Shown here one piece after another: positions 8,792 through 19,257 of a DNA stretch of 64,000 nucleotides. The translations under genes were made by a program, and so were the position numbers. Under the pieces are notes generated by a model. It searched no databases and had not been told where the DNA came from. It saw only the letters and a program-made list of their open reading frames with translations. This DNA comes from Flavobacteriaceae bacterium (GTDB lineage Bacteria; Bacteroidota; Bacteroidia; Flavobacteriales; Flavobacteriaceae). Location: assembly GCA_003443635.1 (NCBI GenBank), contig CP031964.1:962321-1026320 (forward strand), in the 5' to 3' direction. How positions within the stretch are numbered: the first letter of the stretch is position 1; each line of letters starts with the position of its first letter.

Positions 8792-9469
8792 ATGATACAG
8801 ATTAAAGACTTAGAAAAGTTTTACAAGACTGAAGAGGTGCAGACCATTGCTTTAAACAAATTGTCCTTTGAAGTAAAGGAAGGCGAATTTGTTGCGATTA
8901 TGGGACCTTCGGGTTGTGGAAAATCTACATTGTTAAATATCGTAGGCCTACTAGACGACCCAGATGGTGGTAGTTTTAAGTTTAACGGGACAGAAGTTTC
9001 GGGTTATAATGAACGTAAACGCTCCGAGCTCAGAAAGCATAATGTGGGCTTTGTATTCCAGAGTTTTAATTTGATTGATGAACTGACCGTATTCGAAAAT
9101 GTAGAATTACCACTTATTTATACTAATGTAAAACCAGCAGAACGTAAAAAAAGAGTGGAAGCGGTTTTAGAAAAGATGCAAATTATGCATCGCCGCAATC
9201 ACTTTCCACAACAGCTATCAGGAGGTCAACAGCAGCGTGTTGCTGTGGCGCGTGCTGTAGTCAATAATCCAAAATTGATTTTGGCCGATGAACCTACAGG
9301 AAACTTAGATAGTACCAATGGTAATGAAGTAATGGATTTATTGATTGATCTTAACGAAGCGGGAACCACTATTATAATGGTAACGCATAGTGAGCACGAT
9401 GCAAAATACAGTCATCGAGTCATCAGAATGTTAGATGGACAAAAAGTAACCGAGAATATATTGGTATAG
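8792..9469 (+). CDS. ABC transporter ATP-binding protein (MacB/LolD type)
   Basis: 225 residues with every ABC motif intact: Walker A GPSGCGKST (38-46), Q-loop Gln90 in FVFQSFN, signature LSGGQQQRVAVARA (142-155), Walker B LILADEPTGNLD (162-173, catalytic Glu167) and H-loop TMVTHS-type sequence near 199-204. It energises type VII (MacB-like mechanotransmission) exporters rather than classical transmembrane channels. It lies between the adaptor and the first of four large permease genes, spaced 27 and 30 bases. It is the better-conserved of two ATPases in this operon and is probably the main motor. Confidence 0.93.
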   Translation: MIQIKDLEKFYKTEEVQTIALNKLSFEVKEGEFVAIMGPSGCGKSTLLNIVGLLDDPDGGSFKFNGTEVSGYNERKRSELRKHNVGFVFQSFNLIDELTVFENVELPLIYTNVKPAERKKRVEAVLEKMQIMHRRNHFPQQLSGGQQQRVAVARAVVNNPKLILADEPTGNLDSTNGNEVMDLLIDLNEAGTTIIMVTHSEHDAKYSHRVIRMLDGQKVTENILV

Positions 9470-9499
9470 TATTATCATAGATCAAAAAATTGAACAATT

Positions 9500-11902
9500 A
9501 TGATTAAAAATTATATAAAAATAGCGTGGAGGAATCTACTTAAAAATAAAGTGTATTCATTTATTAATATCTCTGGTCTAGCTATTGGTATGGCAGCAAC
9601 AATGCTAATAGGGCTTTGGATTTTTGATGAACTTAGTTATAATAACTACTTTAAAGATAAAGCAACTATTGCTCAAGTATTACAAAATGAAACTAATAAT
9701 GGAGAAACTGATACTGGTCCTGCAATCCCAAGACCATTAGAATTTGCATTACGAGAAAACTATAATGATGATTTTAAACATATTGTGATGTCTTCTTGGG
9801 AAGATCCTAGATACTTAAGTTATAAGGAAGTTAATATTAATAGACTAGGATTCTCTATGCAAGAGGCTGCGCCAGATTTATTGAATTTAGAAATTGTTGA
9901 AGGAGTTAGGGATGGATTAGAAGAAAAGAATTCAATTATGTTATCTGTATCTACAGCTAAGTCATTATTTGGAGATGACTCAGCAGTGGGTAAAATTATT
10001 AAGGTGAATAATCAAAGTGATGTGGTAGTCACAGGGGTTTATAAAGATATTCCAGAAAATAATTCATTTAGTGATATGGATTATTTAATGCCTTGGGAAC
10101 ATTACATTGATCGTGGATGGATTAATGCAGCCAAGGATGCATGGGGAAATAGTTCTTTCCAAATGTTTGTTCAAATTAACGAAAACACAACAATGGAAGC
10201 TGTAACCTCTAAGATTATAGATGTAAAAAAAGTAGGAGATCCAGGTGAAGCTCAATTTAATCCTGAGATGTTTTTAGCTCCTATGGAAGATTGGTATCTA
10301 AGAGATAATTTTGAAAATGGAGTACAATCAGGCGGGCGTATTGAAAATGTATGGTTGTTTGGAATAATAGGACTTTTTGTTCTATTATTAGCATGTATAA
10401 ATTTTATAAATTTAAGTACAGCGCGTTCAGAAAAAAGAGCCACAGAGGTAGGTATTAGAAAATCAATAGGCTCACAACGGGGACAACTTATTTTTCAATT
10501 CTTGAGTGAATCTTTTTTAATAGTTGTTTTATCATTTATATTAGCTTTAGGTATTGTATTACTATTTTTAAATGGATTTAATAATTTAGCTAGTAAATCT
10601 ATAGTATTTCCTTGGACTAATCCGATTTTTTGGTTAATTTCAATATTATTCGTAATAATTACAGCAATTCTGGCAGGCAGTTATCCTGCACTGTACTTAT
10701 CATCTTTCAACCCTGTTACAGTTTTAAAAGGCACTTTTAAAGCAGGGAGGTATTCTTCTTTACCACGTAAAGTTTTAGTTGTATCACAGTTTACCATATC
10801 AATAGCATTAATCATAGGCACGTTGGTGGTGATGAATCAAATACAGTTTAGTAAAGACAGACCTACAGGATATGATAAAGAAGGGTTAATTCAAATACCA
10901 GTATTAAGCTCTCAGTTTATAGGTAAGCACGAGACGATGCGTAATCAATTTATTGCATCTGGTGGAGCTATAAAAATGACAACAATGAGTAGCCCTACTA
11001 CAGATGTATGGTCTAATCGGAGTGGATATACTTGGGAAGGAAAGCCAAAAGGATTTCAAGAAGATTTTGCACACACATCTGTTAACTATGATTTTATAGA
11101 AACATTAGGATTAAAGTTAATTGCAGGTAGAGGGTTCTCTCGCGAATTTGCTACAGATTCTACTGCGGTTATTCTTAATGAAACAGCAGTAAAATATATG
11201 GGAATTCAAAACCCAGTAGGCAAGTATATTAGGGATTCAGATCCTAATGACCCAAGACCTGAACCGCCTCATAAGATTATAGGTGTTGTTGAAGATATGA
11301 TTGTACAATCACCTTATAGTCCTGTAAAGCAAGCATTGTATGCTTTTGATATAAATCAGAGCATCAGTTTCTATAATTTAAGATTAAATCCGGATAATAG
11401 TATTAGTCAAAATATAGGCATTATTGAGAGTGTTTTTAAAAAGAATTTTCCAGATACACCTTTTAGTTTTCAATTTGTAGATGAGCAATATGGTAAAAAG
11501 TTTAGATCGGAAGAGCGCATTGCTAGTTTGGCTAAAGTATTTACTGCATTAGCAATTTTTATTAGCTGCTTAGGACTTTTTGGATTAGCATCTTTTGTAG
11601 CAGAACAGCGTACTAAAGAAATAGGGGTCAGAAAGGTTTTGGGCGCCTCTATTAGTCAGCTATGGGTATTATTATCAAAAGACTTTATAACACTTGTAGT
11701 TATAGCACTTTTAATAGCATCACCTATCGCTTATTATATTATGGGGCAATGGTTGCAGAAATTTAGTTATCGTACATCGGTAACAATAGATGTTTTTGCT
11801 ATAGCCTGTTTTGGCGCTTTAATAATTACTTTAATCACTGTAAGTTTTCAAGCGATAAAAGCTGCAATATCAAATCCTGTTAAATCATTGCGTACAGAAT
11901 AA
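9500..11902 (+). CDS. ABC transporter permease, FtsX/MacB family (first of four)
   Basis: 800 residues. N-terminal membrane helix (about 20-42), a MacB periplasmic core domain (about 50-270), an FtsX membrane unit with three helices (about 285-410, including LFVLLLACINFINLSTARSE), a second periplasmic domain, and a C-terminal FtsX unit (about 680-790, AIFISCLGLFGLASFVAEQR then KEIGVRKVLGAS). This duplicated FtsX arrangement is the long Bacteroidota form. Such permeases transmit ATP-driven movement to periplasmic parts to expel lipids, peptides or drugs. Separated from the next permease by only 17 bases. Confidence 0.9.
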   Translation: MIKNYIKIAWRNLLKNKVYSFINISGLAIGMAATMLIGLWIFDELSYNNYFKDKATIAQVLQNETNNGETDTGPAIPRPLEFALRENYNDDFKHIVMSSWEDPRYLSYKEVNINRLGFSMQEAAPDLLNLEIVEGVRDGLEEKNSIMLSVSTAKSLFGDDSAVGKIIKVNNQSDVVVTGVYKDIPENNSFSDMDYLMPWEHYIDRGWINAAKDAWGNSSFQMFVQINENTTMEAVTSKIIDVKKVGDPGEAQFNPEMFLAPMEDWYLRDNFENGVQSGGRIENVWLFGIIGLFVLLLACINFINLSTARSEKRATEVGIRKSIGSQRGQLIFQFLSESFLIVVLSFILALGIVLLFLNGFNNLASKSIVFPWTNPIFWLISILFVIITAILAGSYPALYLSSFNPVTVLKGTFKAGRYSSLPRKVLVVSQFTISIALIIGTLVVMNQIQFSKDRPTGYDKEGLIQIPVLSSQFIGKHETMRNQFIASGGAIKMTTMSSPTTDVWSNRSGYTWEGKPKGFQEDFAHTSVNYDFIETLGLKLIAGRGFSREFATDSTAVILNETAVKYMGIQNPVGKYIRDSDPNDPRPEPPHKIIGVVEDMIVQSPYSPVKQALYAFDINQSISFYNLRLNPDNSISQNIGIIESVFKKNFPDTPFSFQFVDEQYGKKFRSEERIASLAKVFTALAIFISCLGLFGLASFVAEQRTKEIGVRKVLGASISQLWVLLSKDFITLVVIALLIASPIAYYIMGQWLQKFSYRTSVTIDVFAIACFGALIITLITVSFQAIKAAISNPVKSLRTE

Positions 11903-11919
11903 ATAAAAACTAGAAAGTT

Positions 11920-14370
11920 ATGTTTAAGAATTACTTTAAAATAGCATGGCGAAACATAATGAAACACAAAGTGTTTTCATTTATAAATGTCATAGGGTTA
12001 ACCATAGGTTTAAGTGCCTCATTTGTTATTGGTTTAATGATCTATTACGATTATACCTTTGATACGTTTCATGAAGATGCTGATCGTATTTATAGGGTGG
12101 TTACAGATTTTGAAGATTCAGATACTAAATATAATAATAGTGGTATTACGCTAGCTTTAAAAGATGTTATTGCTGATGATCCAAATTTTGAATCTATTGC
12201 AGAGTTTTATGTGGAAACACCTTCTAAAGTTGAAAACAGATCAGAAGATATAAAAATCAATTGGCCTCAGTTTGTCATCTATGCTACACCTGAGTATTTT
12301 GATATTCTTAGTTATAAATTTTTAGCAGGTGATAAAACAGCTTTAAATCAACCTAATAAAGTTATACTAACGGAACAAAGGGCTAAAAATTATTTTCCAA
12401 GAACATCACTTGAGAATATTATTGGTAAAACCTTGATTTATAATGATTCTATTAATATATCTGTAGCGGGTGTGGTAGAAAATTTTAAAAATCGTAGTGA
12501 TTTTGTATTTCAAGAATTTGTGTCACATGCTACAATATCGCAAACGCGATTGCGAGATCAATTTATAAATAAACGTTGGGGAAACACAAATTCAGCTTCG
12601 CAATTATTGATAAAAATGAAAGCTGTAACAGATGTTGATATTGTTCAAAAACGATTGAATGATTTAGCGTTAGAACACACTAGTGAAGCAATGAAAGAGC
12701 GAGGGAGTAAGCGTTGGTACAAATTACAACCTTTGAGCGATATCCATTTTAATGAAGATTATAAGATTTTTGATTGGACTAAAGGACAAGCAAGTAAATT
12801 ACTACTACGAAATCTAGCTTTAGTTGCTATATTTCTTTTGCTTTTAGGCTGTATTAACTTTATCAACCTTAATACAGCACAAGCCTCACAACGTGCAAAA
12901 GAGATAGGGATTCGTAAAACTTTAGGGAGTTCTAGAAAACAACTCATCTATCAGTTTATAGGAGAGACATTTATATTAGTATTATGTTCTGCTATACTAT
13001 CATTGATATTATCTAGATGGTTGATTCATGTATTTTCAGACTTTGTACCTCAAGATTTAAGTTTTGAATTGTTTAAAACCCCATTAATTATCATGAGCAT
13101 TGTTGTTTTACTTCTAATAGTAACTTTATTATCAGGGTTTTATCCTGCTTTAGTATTATCAAAATTCAATACCGTTTCCATATTAAAAAATAATATAGCA
13201 GTTGGAGAGAGAAAAGTGAGATTACGTAAGTTTTTAACCATATTTCAATTTACTATTGCTCAAATCTTTATAATAGGAACACTGTTAGTAGGCAGGCAAA
13301 TTAATTACCTGTTAAATAAAGATATGGGCTTTAAAACAGATGCTGTTGTATCGGTATATAGTCCTAGATCTGAAGGTGAGTTATTAAAAAAAGAACGTTT
13401 TGTAGAAAAACTTAATACTATACCAGAAATTAATAGTGTTAGTTTAGGTGGTACTCCTCCTGCATCTGTATCTACAAGTACAAGTATATATGCACATTTA
13501 AATGAAGGAAAACAAGTTAATACAACAGTCCACTTTATTTATGGAGATACCAATTATCATAATGTTTTTGAAATCGATTTATTAGCAGGTAGAATATATC
13601 GTAATGACACAATTAAAGAATTAGTAATTAATGAGAGGTATAGTAAAATTTTAGGATATACTAATCCAGAAGATGCTATAGGAAAATCAGTATATGATAA
13701 TAACGGACAATTGTCTATTGTTGGGGTTATGGCAGATTTTCATCAACGTTCTTTAAAAGAAGATATTGAGCCTATGGCTTTAATAGGTGATTGGTATAGA
13801 TCTATTTTTGGGTTCAGTCAATTTATGGGAGTTCATATTGCTTTAAATAATGAAACACCACAAAATTTAAAAATAACACTTTCTAAAATTAAAGAGGCTT
13901 ATGCTTCTGTGTATACTGAAATCGATGATTATCGTCTAGAGTTTATGGATGAAACTGTGGCTACATTTTACAATAGAGAACAAAAAATATCTAAACTTTT
14001 AAATTGGGCAACAGGTTTGTCTATACTTATTAGTTGTTTAGGGCTTTTAGGCTTGGTCATTTATACAACGAATCGTCGTGTAAAAGAAATTGGGGTGCGT
14101 AAAGTTTTAGGAGCATCACTGTTACAGTTAAATACACTTTTATGTAAAGAGTTTTTAATACTCGTTGCTATAGCATTTGTATTGGCTGTGCCAGTAGCTT
14201 GGTATGGTGTGTATTATTGGTTACAGGACTTTGCTTATAAATCAAGTATTAGTTTTTGGGTGTTTATTATTGGAGGTATTGCAATGATAAGTTTTGCATT
14301 ATTGGTAATTAGTATAAAAACATTACAAGCAGCTAATACCAATCCAGTAAACTCGTTGAGATCAGAATAA
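11920..14370 (+). CDS. ABC transporter permease, FtsX/MacB family (second of four)
   Basis: 816 residues with the same plan as its upstream neighbour: N-terminal helix (about 20-45), periplasmic core domain, FtsX unit (ALVAIFLLLLGCINFINLN, then AKEIGIRKTLGSSRKQL), second periplasmic domain and C-terminal FtsX unit (LSILISCLGLLGLVIYTTNRR, then KEIGVRKVLGASLLQL). The transmission motif after each FtsX entry helix (KEIGxRKxLGAS) is conserved, so it appears functional. The periplasmic parts are clearly diverged from the first copy, suggesting paralogues with different partners or substrates rather than a recent duplication. Confidence 0.9.
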   Translation: MFKNYFKIAWRNIMKHKVFSFINVIGLTIGLSASFVIGLMIYYDYTFDTFHEDADRIYRVVTDFEDSDTKYNNSGITLALKDVIADDPNFESIAEFYVETPSKVENRSEDIKINWPQFVIYATPEYFDILSYKFLAGDKTALNQPNKVILTEQRAKNYFPRTSLENIIGKTLIYNDSINISVAGVVENFKNRSDFVFQEFVSHATISQTRLRDQFINKRWGNTNSASQLLIKMKAVTDVDIVQKRLNDLALEHTSEAMKERGSKRWYKLQPLSDIHFNEDYKIFDWTKGQASKLLLRNLALVAIFLLLLGCINFINLNTAQASQRAKEIGIRKTLGSSRKQLIYQFIGETFILVLCSAILSLILSRWLIHVFSDFVPQDLSFELFKTPLIIMSIVVLLLIVTLLSGFYPALVLSKFNTVSILKNNIAVGERKVRLRKFLTIFQFTIAQIFIIGTLLVGRQINYLLNKDMGFKTDAVVSVYSPRSEGELLKKERFVEKLNTIPEINSVSLGGTPPASVSTSTSIYAHLNEGKQVNTTVHFIYGDTNYHNVFEIDLLAGRIYRNDTIKELVINERYSKILGYTNPEDAIGKSVYDNNGQLSIVGVMADFHQRSLKEDIEPMALIGDWYRSIFGFSQFMGVHIALNNETPQNLKITLSKIKEAYASVYTEIDDYRLEFMDETVATFYNREQKISKLLNWATGLSILISCLGLLGLVIYTTNRRVKEIGVRKVLGASLLQLNTLLCKEFLILVAIAFVLAVPVAWYGVYYWLQDFAYKSSISFWVFIIGGIAMISFALLVISIKTLQAANTNPVNSLRSE

Positions 14371-14449
14371 ATAAAAACGAATTTTAAACTATGAGGATTA
14401 TCCTATGAATTCATTGCTAACTAAATAGATTATCAAAAAAACAGCAACC

Positions 14450-16828
14450 ATGTTAAGACACAATATTCGTATAGCATTACGCAATTTTAAGAAGAGTAAG
14501 AGTAGTTTTTTAATCAATGTCATTGGACTTTCTACTGGATTAGCCTGCGTATTGCTTATTGTGCTATGGATTAATGATGAAAAACTTGTGGATGCTTTTC
14601 ATGAGAAAAAGGAATCCATATATCAGGTGATGTCAAATCATGATGTGGAGAATAAAATTATAACTATGGATAATAGCTCTCTTCTTTTAGGAGAGGCTTT
14701 GGCTGAAGAAATCCCAGAGATAACATCTTTTACCACTACAAATGCTGATTTTATTACGCCCATAGGCTTGTTTTCCAACGAAGAAGAAGAATATCTGGGC
14801 AAGGGCATCTTTGCCTCTCCCAATTTCTTCGATACATTTTCTTTTGATCTGTTAATTGGAGATATAGGTAATGTGCTTACAAAGAAGAATAGTGTTGTGT
14901 TATCTGAAGACCTAGCAATAAAGCTGTTTAATACCCCTGAGAATGCTATAGGTAAAACGCTCAATTGGGACTATAAATGGAGTGATGGTTCTAAAGAAGA
15001 AACCGTGGAAGTATCAGGTGTTTTCAAAAATATTTCCTCGTATTCTACATTAACATTTGATGCCGTAGTTTCTACCGATTTACTGGCAGAAGCCTCACGC
15101 TGGGCGAGTGATTGGAAAAGTGGTTATGCAAAAACGTATTTGACCATAAAACCAGGGACAGATATCACAGCTTTGAATACCAAAATTGCCAAATATCTAA
15201 CAACGAAAACTGATGGTCGTGAGATAGTTACTCTTTTTGTACAGCAATTTTCAGAACGTTACTTAAAAGCTCCCTACGAGAATGGTGTGCAATCCGGAGG
15301 TAGAATTACGTACATTAAACTATTTGCAATTATTGCCATTCTCATTTTATTGATTGCTTGTATCAACTTTATGAACTTATCGACTGCGCAAGCTAGTAGA
15401 CGATTAAAGGAGATCGGTGTAAAAAAGGTGTTGGGCAGTCGTCAGAAAGCACTTGTAATTCAGTTTATAAGTGAGTCCTTTTTGCTTACCTTGTTTTCAA
15501 TGATTGTGGCCCTTATCATAGTGAGTTCGGTATTGCCCTATTTTAATCAGGTTACAGGGAAATCCATTTACCTAGCTTTTAGTTTCAATTTCATCCTATC
15601 CCTTTTAGGACTTATGGTCGTTACCGGGGTTTTAGCTGGTAGTTATCCGGCATTCTACTTATCGAGTTTTACTCCTATTTCAGTTTTAAAAGGAAAGTTA
15701 AGCCAATCTTTTGGCGACCTATGGATACGAAAGGGGCTCGTGATTTTTCAGTTTGCTTTATCGGTCATTTTTATCATTGGTGTTTTTATTGTGAATCGTC
15801 AAATGGCCTTTGTCATGGAAAAGAACATTGGATATCAAAGGGATAATATTGTTACATTTGACATTCATAGCGATACAGAAAACCTAGATACATTTATCAA
15901 CGAATTGAAAGGTATTTCAGGTATAGCTCATGCCTCATTTATGAACGGAAGCATATTGGACGGGACGGACGGCCAAAGCGGTTTTATGTGGCGAGGTAAT
16001 CCACGTGATAAGGGTATTATGTTCCAATCGCCCAGAGTTGGCTACGGTTTTATTGAAACTGTGGGTATAGATATTATAGAAGGGAGAACTTTTTCAAGGA
16101 AATTTAACGATGATCATAATAGAATCATTCTTAATAGGGCTGCAGTAGCACTTATGGAGTTAGAAGACCCTATAGGGGTGCGTATTGACAAAAGCGGTGA
16201 AGCTATGGAAGTTATCGGTGTTGTGGAGGATTTTCAGTACGGATCACTTCACAAAAAAATGGAGCCGCTCATTCTTAGATTCAGAGATTTTGGGACAAGT
16301 ATTGTGATGCGATTTGAAGATGCTGTTTCCTTTGACATCATTAATCAGATAGAAGAGGTCTATCATACGTTTCAACCCGGATATCCATTCGAATTTTCAT
16401 TCCTCGATACGGAATATCAACAATTATATGAGGCAGAGAATAGAGTAGCGACCTTGTCAAAGGTCTTTACTTTATTTGTGGTTCTTATATCCTGTCTGGG
16501 ACTTTTAGGTCTAACCATTTTTAATTCGGGACAAAGACGCAAGGAAATAGGTGTTCGTAAAGTGCTTGGAGCCAGTATGATGACCATTGTCGCTCTATTG
16601 TCCAAAGATTTCCTAAAACTTGTTGTAGTGTCTATTTTAATTGCTCTTCCAGTGGCCTGGCTAGTTATGCAAGATTGGCTTCGGGACTTTGCGTATAGCA
16701 TACATCTGGAATGGTGGGTATTTGCGGTGGCAAGCCTTATCGTGGTAATCATCGCATTAATAACAGTAAGTATTCAAGCCATTAAAGCAGCAATGGTTAA
16801 TCCTTTAGAGAGTTTAAAGGTGGAATAA
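14450..16828 (+). CDS. ABC transporter permease, FtsX/MacB family (third of four), compositionally distinct
   Basis: 792 residues, same double-FtsX layout: N-terminal helix after MLRHNIRIALRNFKKSK, core domain, FtsX unit (AILILLIACINFMNLSTAQASRR, KEIGVKKVLGSRQK) and C-terminal unit (VVLISCLGLLGLTIFNSGQRR, KEIGVRKVLGASMMTI). Two things set it apart. By eye its codons use more G and C (for example GGGACGGACGGCCAAAGC near 15961) than the genes on both sides, and the gap before it is 79 bases against 17-30 elsewhere in the operon. Both suggest it entered the operon separately, perhaps by transfer from a less AT-rich relative. The reading frame is intact. Confidence 0.88.
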   Translation: MLRHNIRIALRNFKKSKSSFLINVIGLSTGLACVLLIVLWINDEKLVDAFHEKKESIYQVMSNHDVENKIITMDNSSLLLGEALAEEIPEITSFTTTNADFITPIGLFSNEEEEYLGKGIFASPNFFDTFSFDLLIGDIGNVLTKKNSVVLSEDLAIKLFNTPENAIGKTLNWDYKWSDGSKEETVEVSGVFKNISSYSTLTFDAVVSTDLLAEASRWASDWKSGYAKTYLTIKPGTDITALNTKIAKYLTTKTDGREIVTLFVQQFSERYLKAPYENGVQSGGRITYIKLFAIIAILILLIACINFMNLSTAQASRRLKEIGVKKVLGSRQKALVIQFISESFLLTLFSMIVALIIVSSVLPYFNQVTGKSIYLAFSFNFILSLLGLMVVTGVLAGSYPAFYLSSFTPISVLKGKLSQSFGDLWIRKGLVIFQFALSVIFIIGVFIVNRQMAFVMEKNIGYQRDNIVTFDIHSDTENLDTFINELKGISGIAHASFMNGSILDGTDGQSGFMWRGNPRDKGIMFQSPRVGYGFIETVGIDIIEGRTFSRKFNDDHNRIILNRAAVALMELEDPIGVRIDKSGEAMEVIGVVEDFQYGSLHKKMEPLILRFRDFGTSIVMRFEDAVSFDIINQIEEVYHTFQPGYPFEFSFLDTEYQQLYEAENRVATLSKVFTLFVVLISCLGLLGLTIFNSGQRRKEIGVRKVLGASMMTIVALLSKDFLKLVVVSILIALPVAWLVMQDWLRDFAYSIHLEWWVFAVASLIVVIIALITVSIQAIKAAMVNPLESLKVE

Positions 16829-16851
16829 ATTAATCAAAAAACGAAACAATC

Positions 16852-19233
16852 ATGATAAAAACAAATTTAAAAATAGGGTTTAGAAGTATTTTAAAGCATA
16901 AAGGATTTTTAGCTTTAAATGCTGGAGGATTGATTATAGGATTAACTGCAGTGTTACTCATTAGTCTGTGGGTGTATAGCGAATTAAGTTTTAATAAATC
17001 ATTTAAAAATTATAGCGATATCGCTTCTGTAATGCAGCATATTGCTGAGGGTGAGGAGGTTAGAACTTATACAGGGCAACCTATGCAATTAGCTCCAGTA
17101 TTAAGAGATGCTTATGGAAACCATTTTAAATATGTTGCAACAAGCACAAGAGATCGTGAATATGATATTGATTATGGTGAAAAGGTGTTATCCATTAGAG
17201 GAAGGTTTGCAGAACCAGATTTGGCATTGCTTTTAGATTTAGAAATGGTAACTGGCAGTAGAGAAGCACTTACTGATATGTCATCCATCTTAATATCTAA
17301 AAGTACGGCTGAAAATTTATTTGGTTCAGAAAACCCAATAGGAAAAGCTTTTGATTTTAGCCCAACAATGAAAGTTAAAGTAGCTGGGATTTATGAGGAT
17401 TTACCCAGCAACTCAAGTTTTGATGATACAGGATTTATTGCCTCTTTTGAACTTTTAAAAACAACTCAAGGTTATGAGGAACGATTAGGATGGGGAAATT
17501 TTTGGTTTCTGGTGTATGCGCAATTACAAGATGGGAATACACTACAGGAAGTATCTACACTTATCAAGGATATTAGGAATGATAATTATACCGAAAGCAC
17601 AAGAGAAGCTAAACTATTTTTGCACCCTATGTCTAAATGGCATTTGTATTCTGAGTTTGAAAATGGAGTTAATGTTGGCGGAGACATCACTGGAGTCACT
17701 GTTTTTGGCATAATTGGTTTATTTATATTGTTTTTAGCTTGTATTAACTTTATGAATTTAAGTACAGCTAATGCACTAAAAAGAGGTAAAGAAGTAGGAG
17801 TTAGAAAAACCTTAGGCTCTTCTCGAAAACAATTAGTCTTTCAGTTTTTTACAGAATCGTTTGTAATTATCTTCTTTTCATTTTGTATTGCATTAGGGTT
17901 TGCCTATATATTACTACCTCAATTTAATGTCATTACCTTAAAAGAACTTGCAATCCCTTTTAGTGACCTTTCATTCTGGGGAATTAGTGCTTTATTAATA
18001 TTTATTACGGGTATTTTAAGTAGTTTATATCCTTCAATATACATCTCAGGATTTAAGCCTGTAAAAGTCTTAAAAGGTTTAATTAGTGGTAATAAAAGCG
18101 CTGTCGCCATAAGAAAAACACTTATCGTTACTCAATTTGTTATATCAGGTGTACTTATTATAGCAACTTTAACAGTTATGAGTCAAATCAATCATGCTAA
18201 AAATAGACCTATCGGATTTAATAAAGATTTACTGGTTAGTATGCCTATTAATACGAGTAAAGTACGTCAAAGCTTTGATCTTATTAAAAGGGAATTTGAA
18301 GAATCACCATATATAGATCAAGTTACTGCCTCTGATGTTAGAATAACTAGTACAACTACAACAAATGGTGGTTTTGAATGGAGGGGTAAAGACCCTAAAC
18401 TTGAAGAAGAATTTTATACTATACGTGCTACTGATGGTTTTGGTAAGATGGTAGAATGGGAAATTATACAAGGTAGAGATTTCTCAGCTCAATTTGCTAG
18501 TGACTCCTTAGCATTCATAGTCAATGAAGCTGCTGTAAAATATATGGGTTTTAAAAATCCTATAGGTGAATATGTAAAATGGGGAAAAAATAGAAATTAT
18601 GAGATCATAGGTGTTGTAAAAGATATGGTAGGATTATCACCTTTTGACCCTATAGTACCTACACTATACATATTGCATCAAGGGGATTTCTTAAATTATT
18701 TTAACATTAAAATAGCTTCTGGAGATAATGCTATACAAGGCGCCCTTGCTAAAATGGAATCGGTATTTCAAAAACATAACCCAGAGAATTTGTTCTCATA
18801 CAGATTCATGGATGATGATTACCAACGAAATTTTGATGCCGAAAAACGTGTTGCAAAACTTATTGGCTTATTTGCATTGGTTGCCATTTTTATAAGTTGT
18901 TTGGGTGTTTTAGGCTTATCTACTTATATGGCGATACAACGAAAAAAAGAAATCGGCATTCGAAAAGTATTAGGTGCTTCTGTACAAGCGATATGGCAAT
19001 TATTATCTAAACAATTTATGGTATTGGTATTGATTTCTTTGATTATTGCTATCCCAATAGGTTATTATATTTCAACTTTATGGTTAGAAGAATATAGCTA
19101 CCGTATTAGTGTAAATTTTGGCATTATAGCATCATCAGGAGTTATTATATTAGGTATTGCATTGCTTACGGTAAGTGTTCAAATCATTAAAGCAGCTGTA
19201 GTAAATCCTGTAAAAAGCTTAAGAACAGAATAG
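16852..19233 (+). CDS. ABC transporter permease, FtsX/MacB family (fourth of four)
   Basis: 793 residues with N-terminal helix (about 22-42), periplasmic core domain, FtsX unit (GLFILFLACINFMNLSTANALKR, KEVGVRKTLGSSRKQL), second periplasmic domain and C-terminal FtsX unit (ALVAIFISCLGVLGLSTYMAIQR, KEIGIRKVLGASVQAI). Its periplasmic region resembles that of the first permease (both have a stretch like FENGVxxGGxIxxVxxFGIIGLF), so these two are probably the closest pair. Followed after 24 bases by the second ATPase gene. Confidence 0.9.
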   Translation: MIKTNLKIGFRSILKHKGFLALNAGGLIIGLTAVLLISLWVYSELSFNKSFKNYSDIASVMQHIAEGEEVRTYTGQPMQLAPVLRDAYGNHFKYVATSTRDREYDIDYGEKVLSIRGRFAEPDLALLLDLEMVTGSREALTDMSSILISKSTAENLFGSENPIGKAFDFSPTMKVKVAGIYEDLPSNSSFDDTGFIASFELLKTTQGYEERLGWGNFWFLVYAQLQDGNTLQEVSTLIKDIRNDNYTESTREAKLFLHPMSKWHLYSEFENGVNVGGDITGVTVFGIIGLFILFLACINFMNLSTANALKRGKEVGVRKTLGSSRKQLVFQFFTESFVIIFFSFCIALGFAYILLPQFNVITLKELAIPFSDLSFWGISALLIFITGILSSLYPSIYISGFKPVKVLKGLISGNKSAVAIRKTLIVTQFVISGVLIIATLTVMSQINHAKNRPIGFNKDLLVSMPINTSKVRQSFDLIKREFEESPYIDQVTASDVRITSTTTTNGGFEWRGKDPKLEEEFYTIRATDGFGKMVEWEIIQGRDFSAQFASDSLAFIVNEAAVKYMGFKNPIGEYVKWGKNRNYEIIGVVKDMVGLSPFDPIVPTLYILHQGDFLNYFNIKIASGDNAIQGALAKMESVFQKHNPENLFSYRFMDDDYQRNFDAEKRVAKLIGLFALVAIFISCLGVLGLSTYMAIQRKKEIGIRKVLGASVQAIWQLLSKQFMVLVLISLIIAIPIGYYISTLWLEEYSYRISVNFGIIASSGVIILGIALLTVSVQIIKAAVVNPVKSLRTE

Positions 19234-19257
19234 ATATAATTTAATAAAAACATATAA

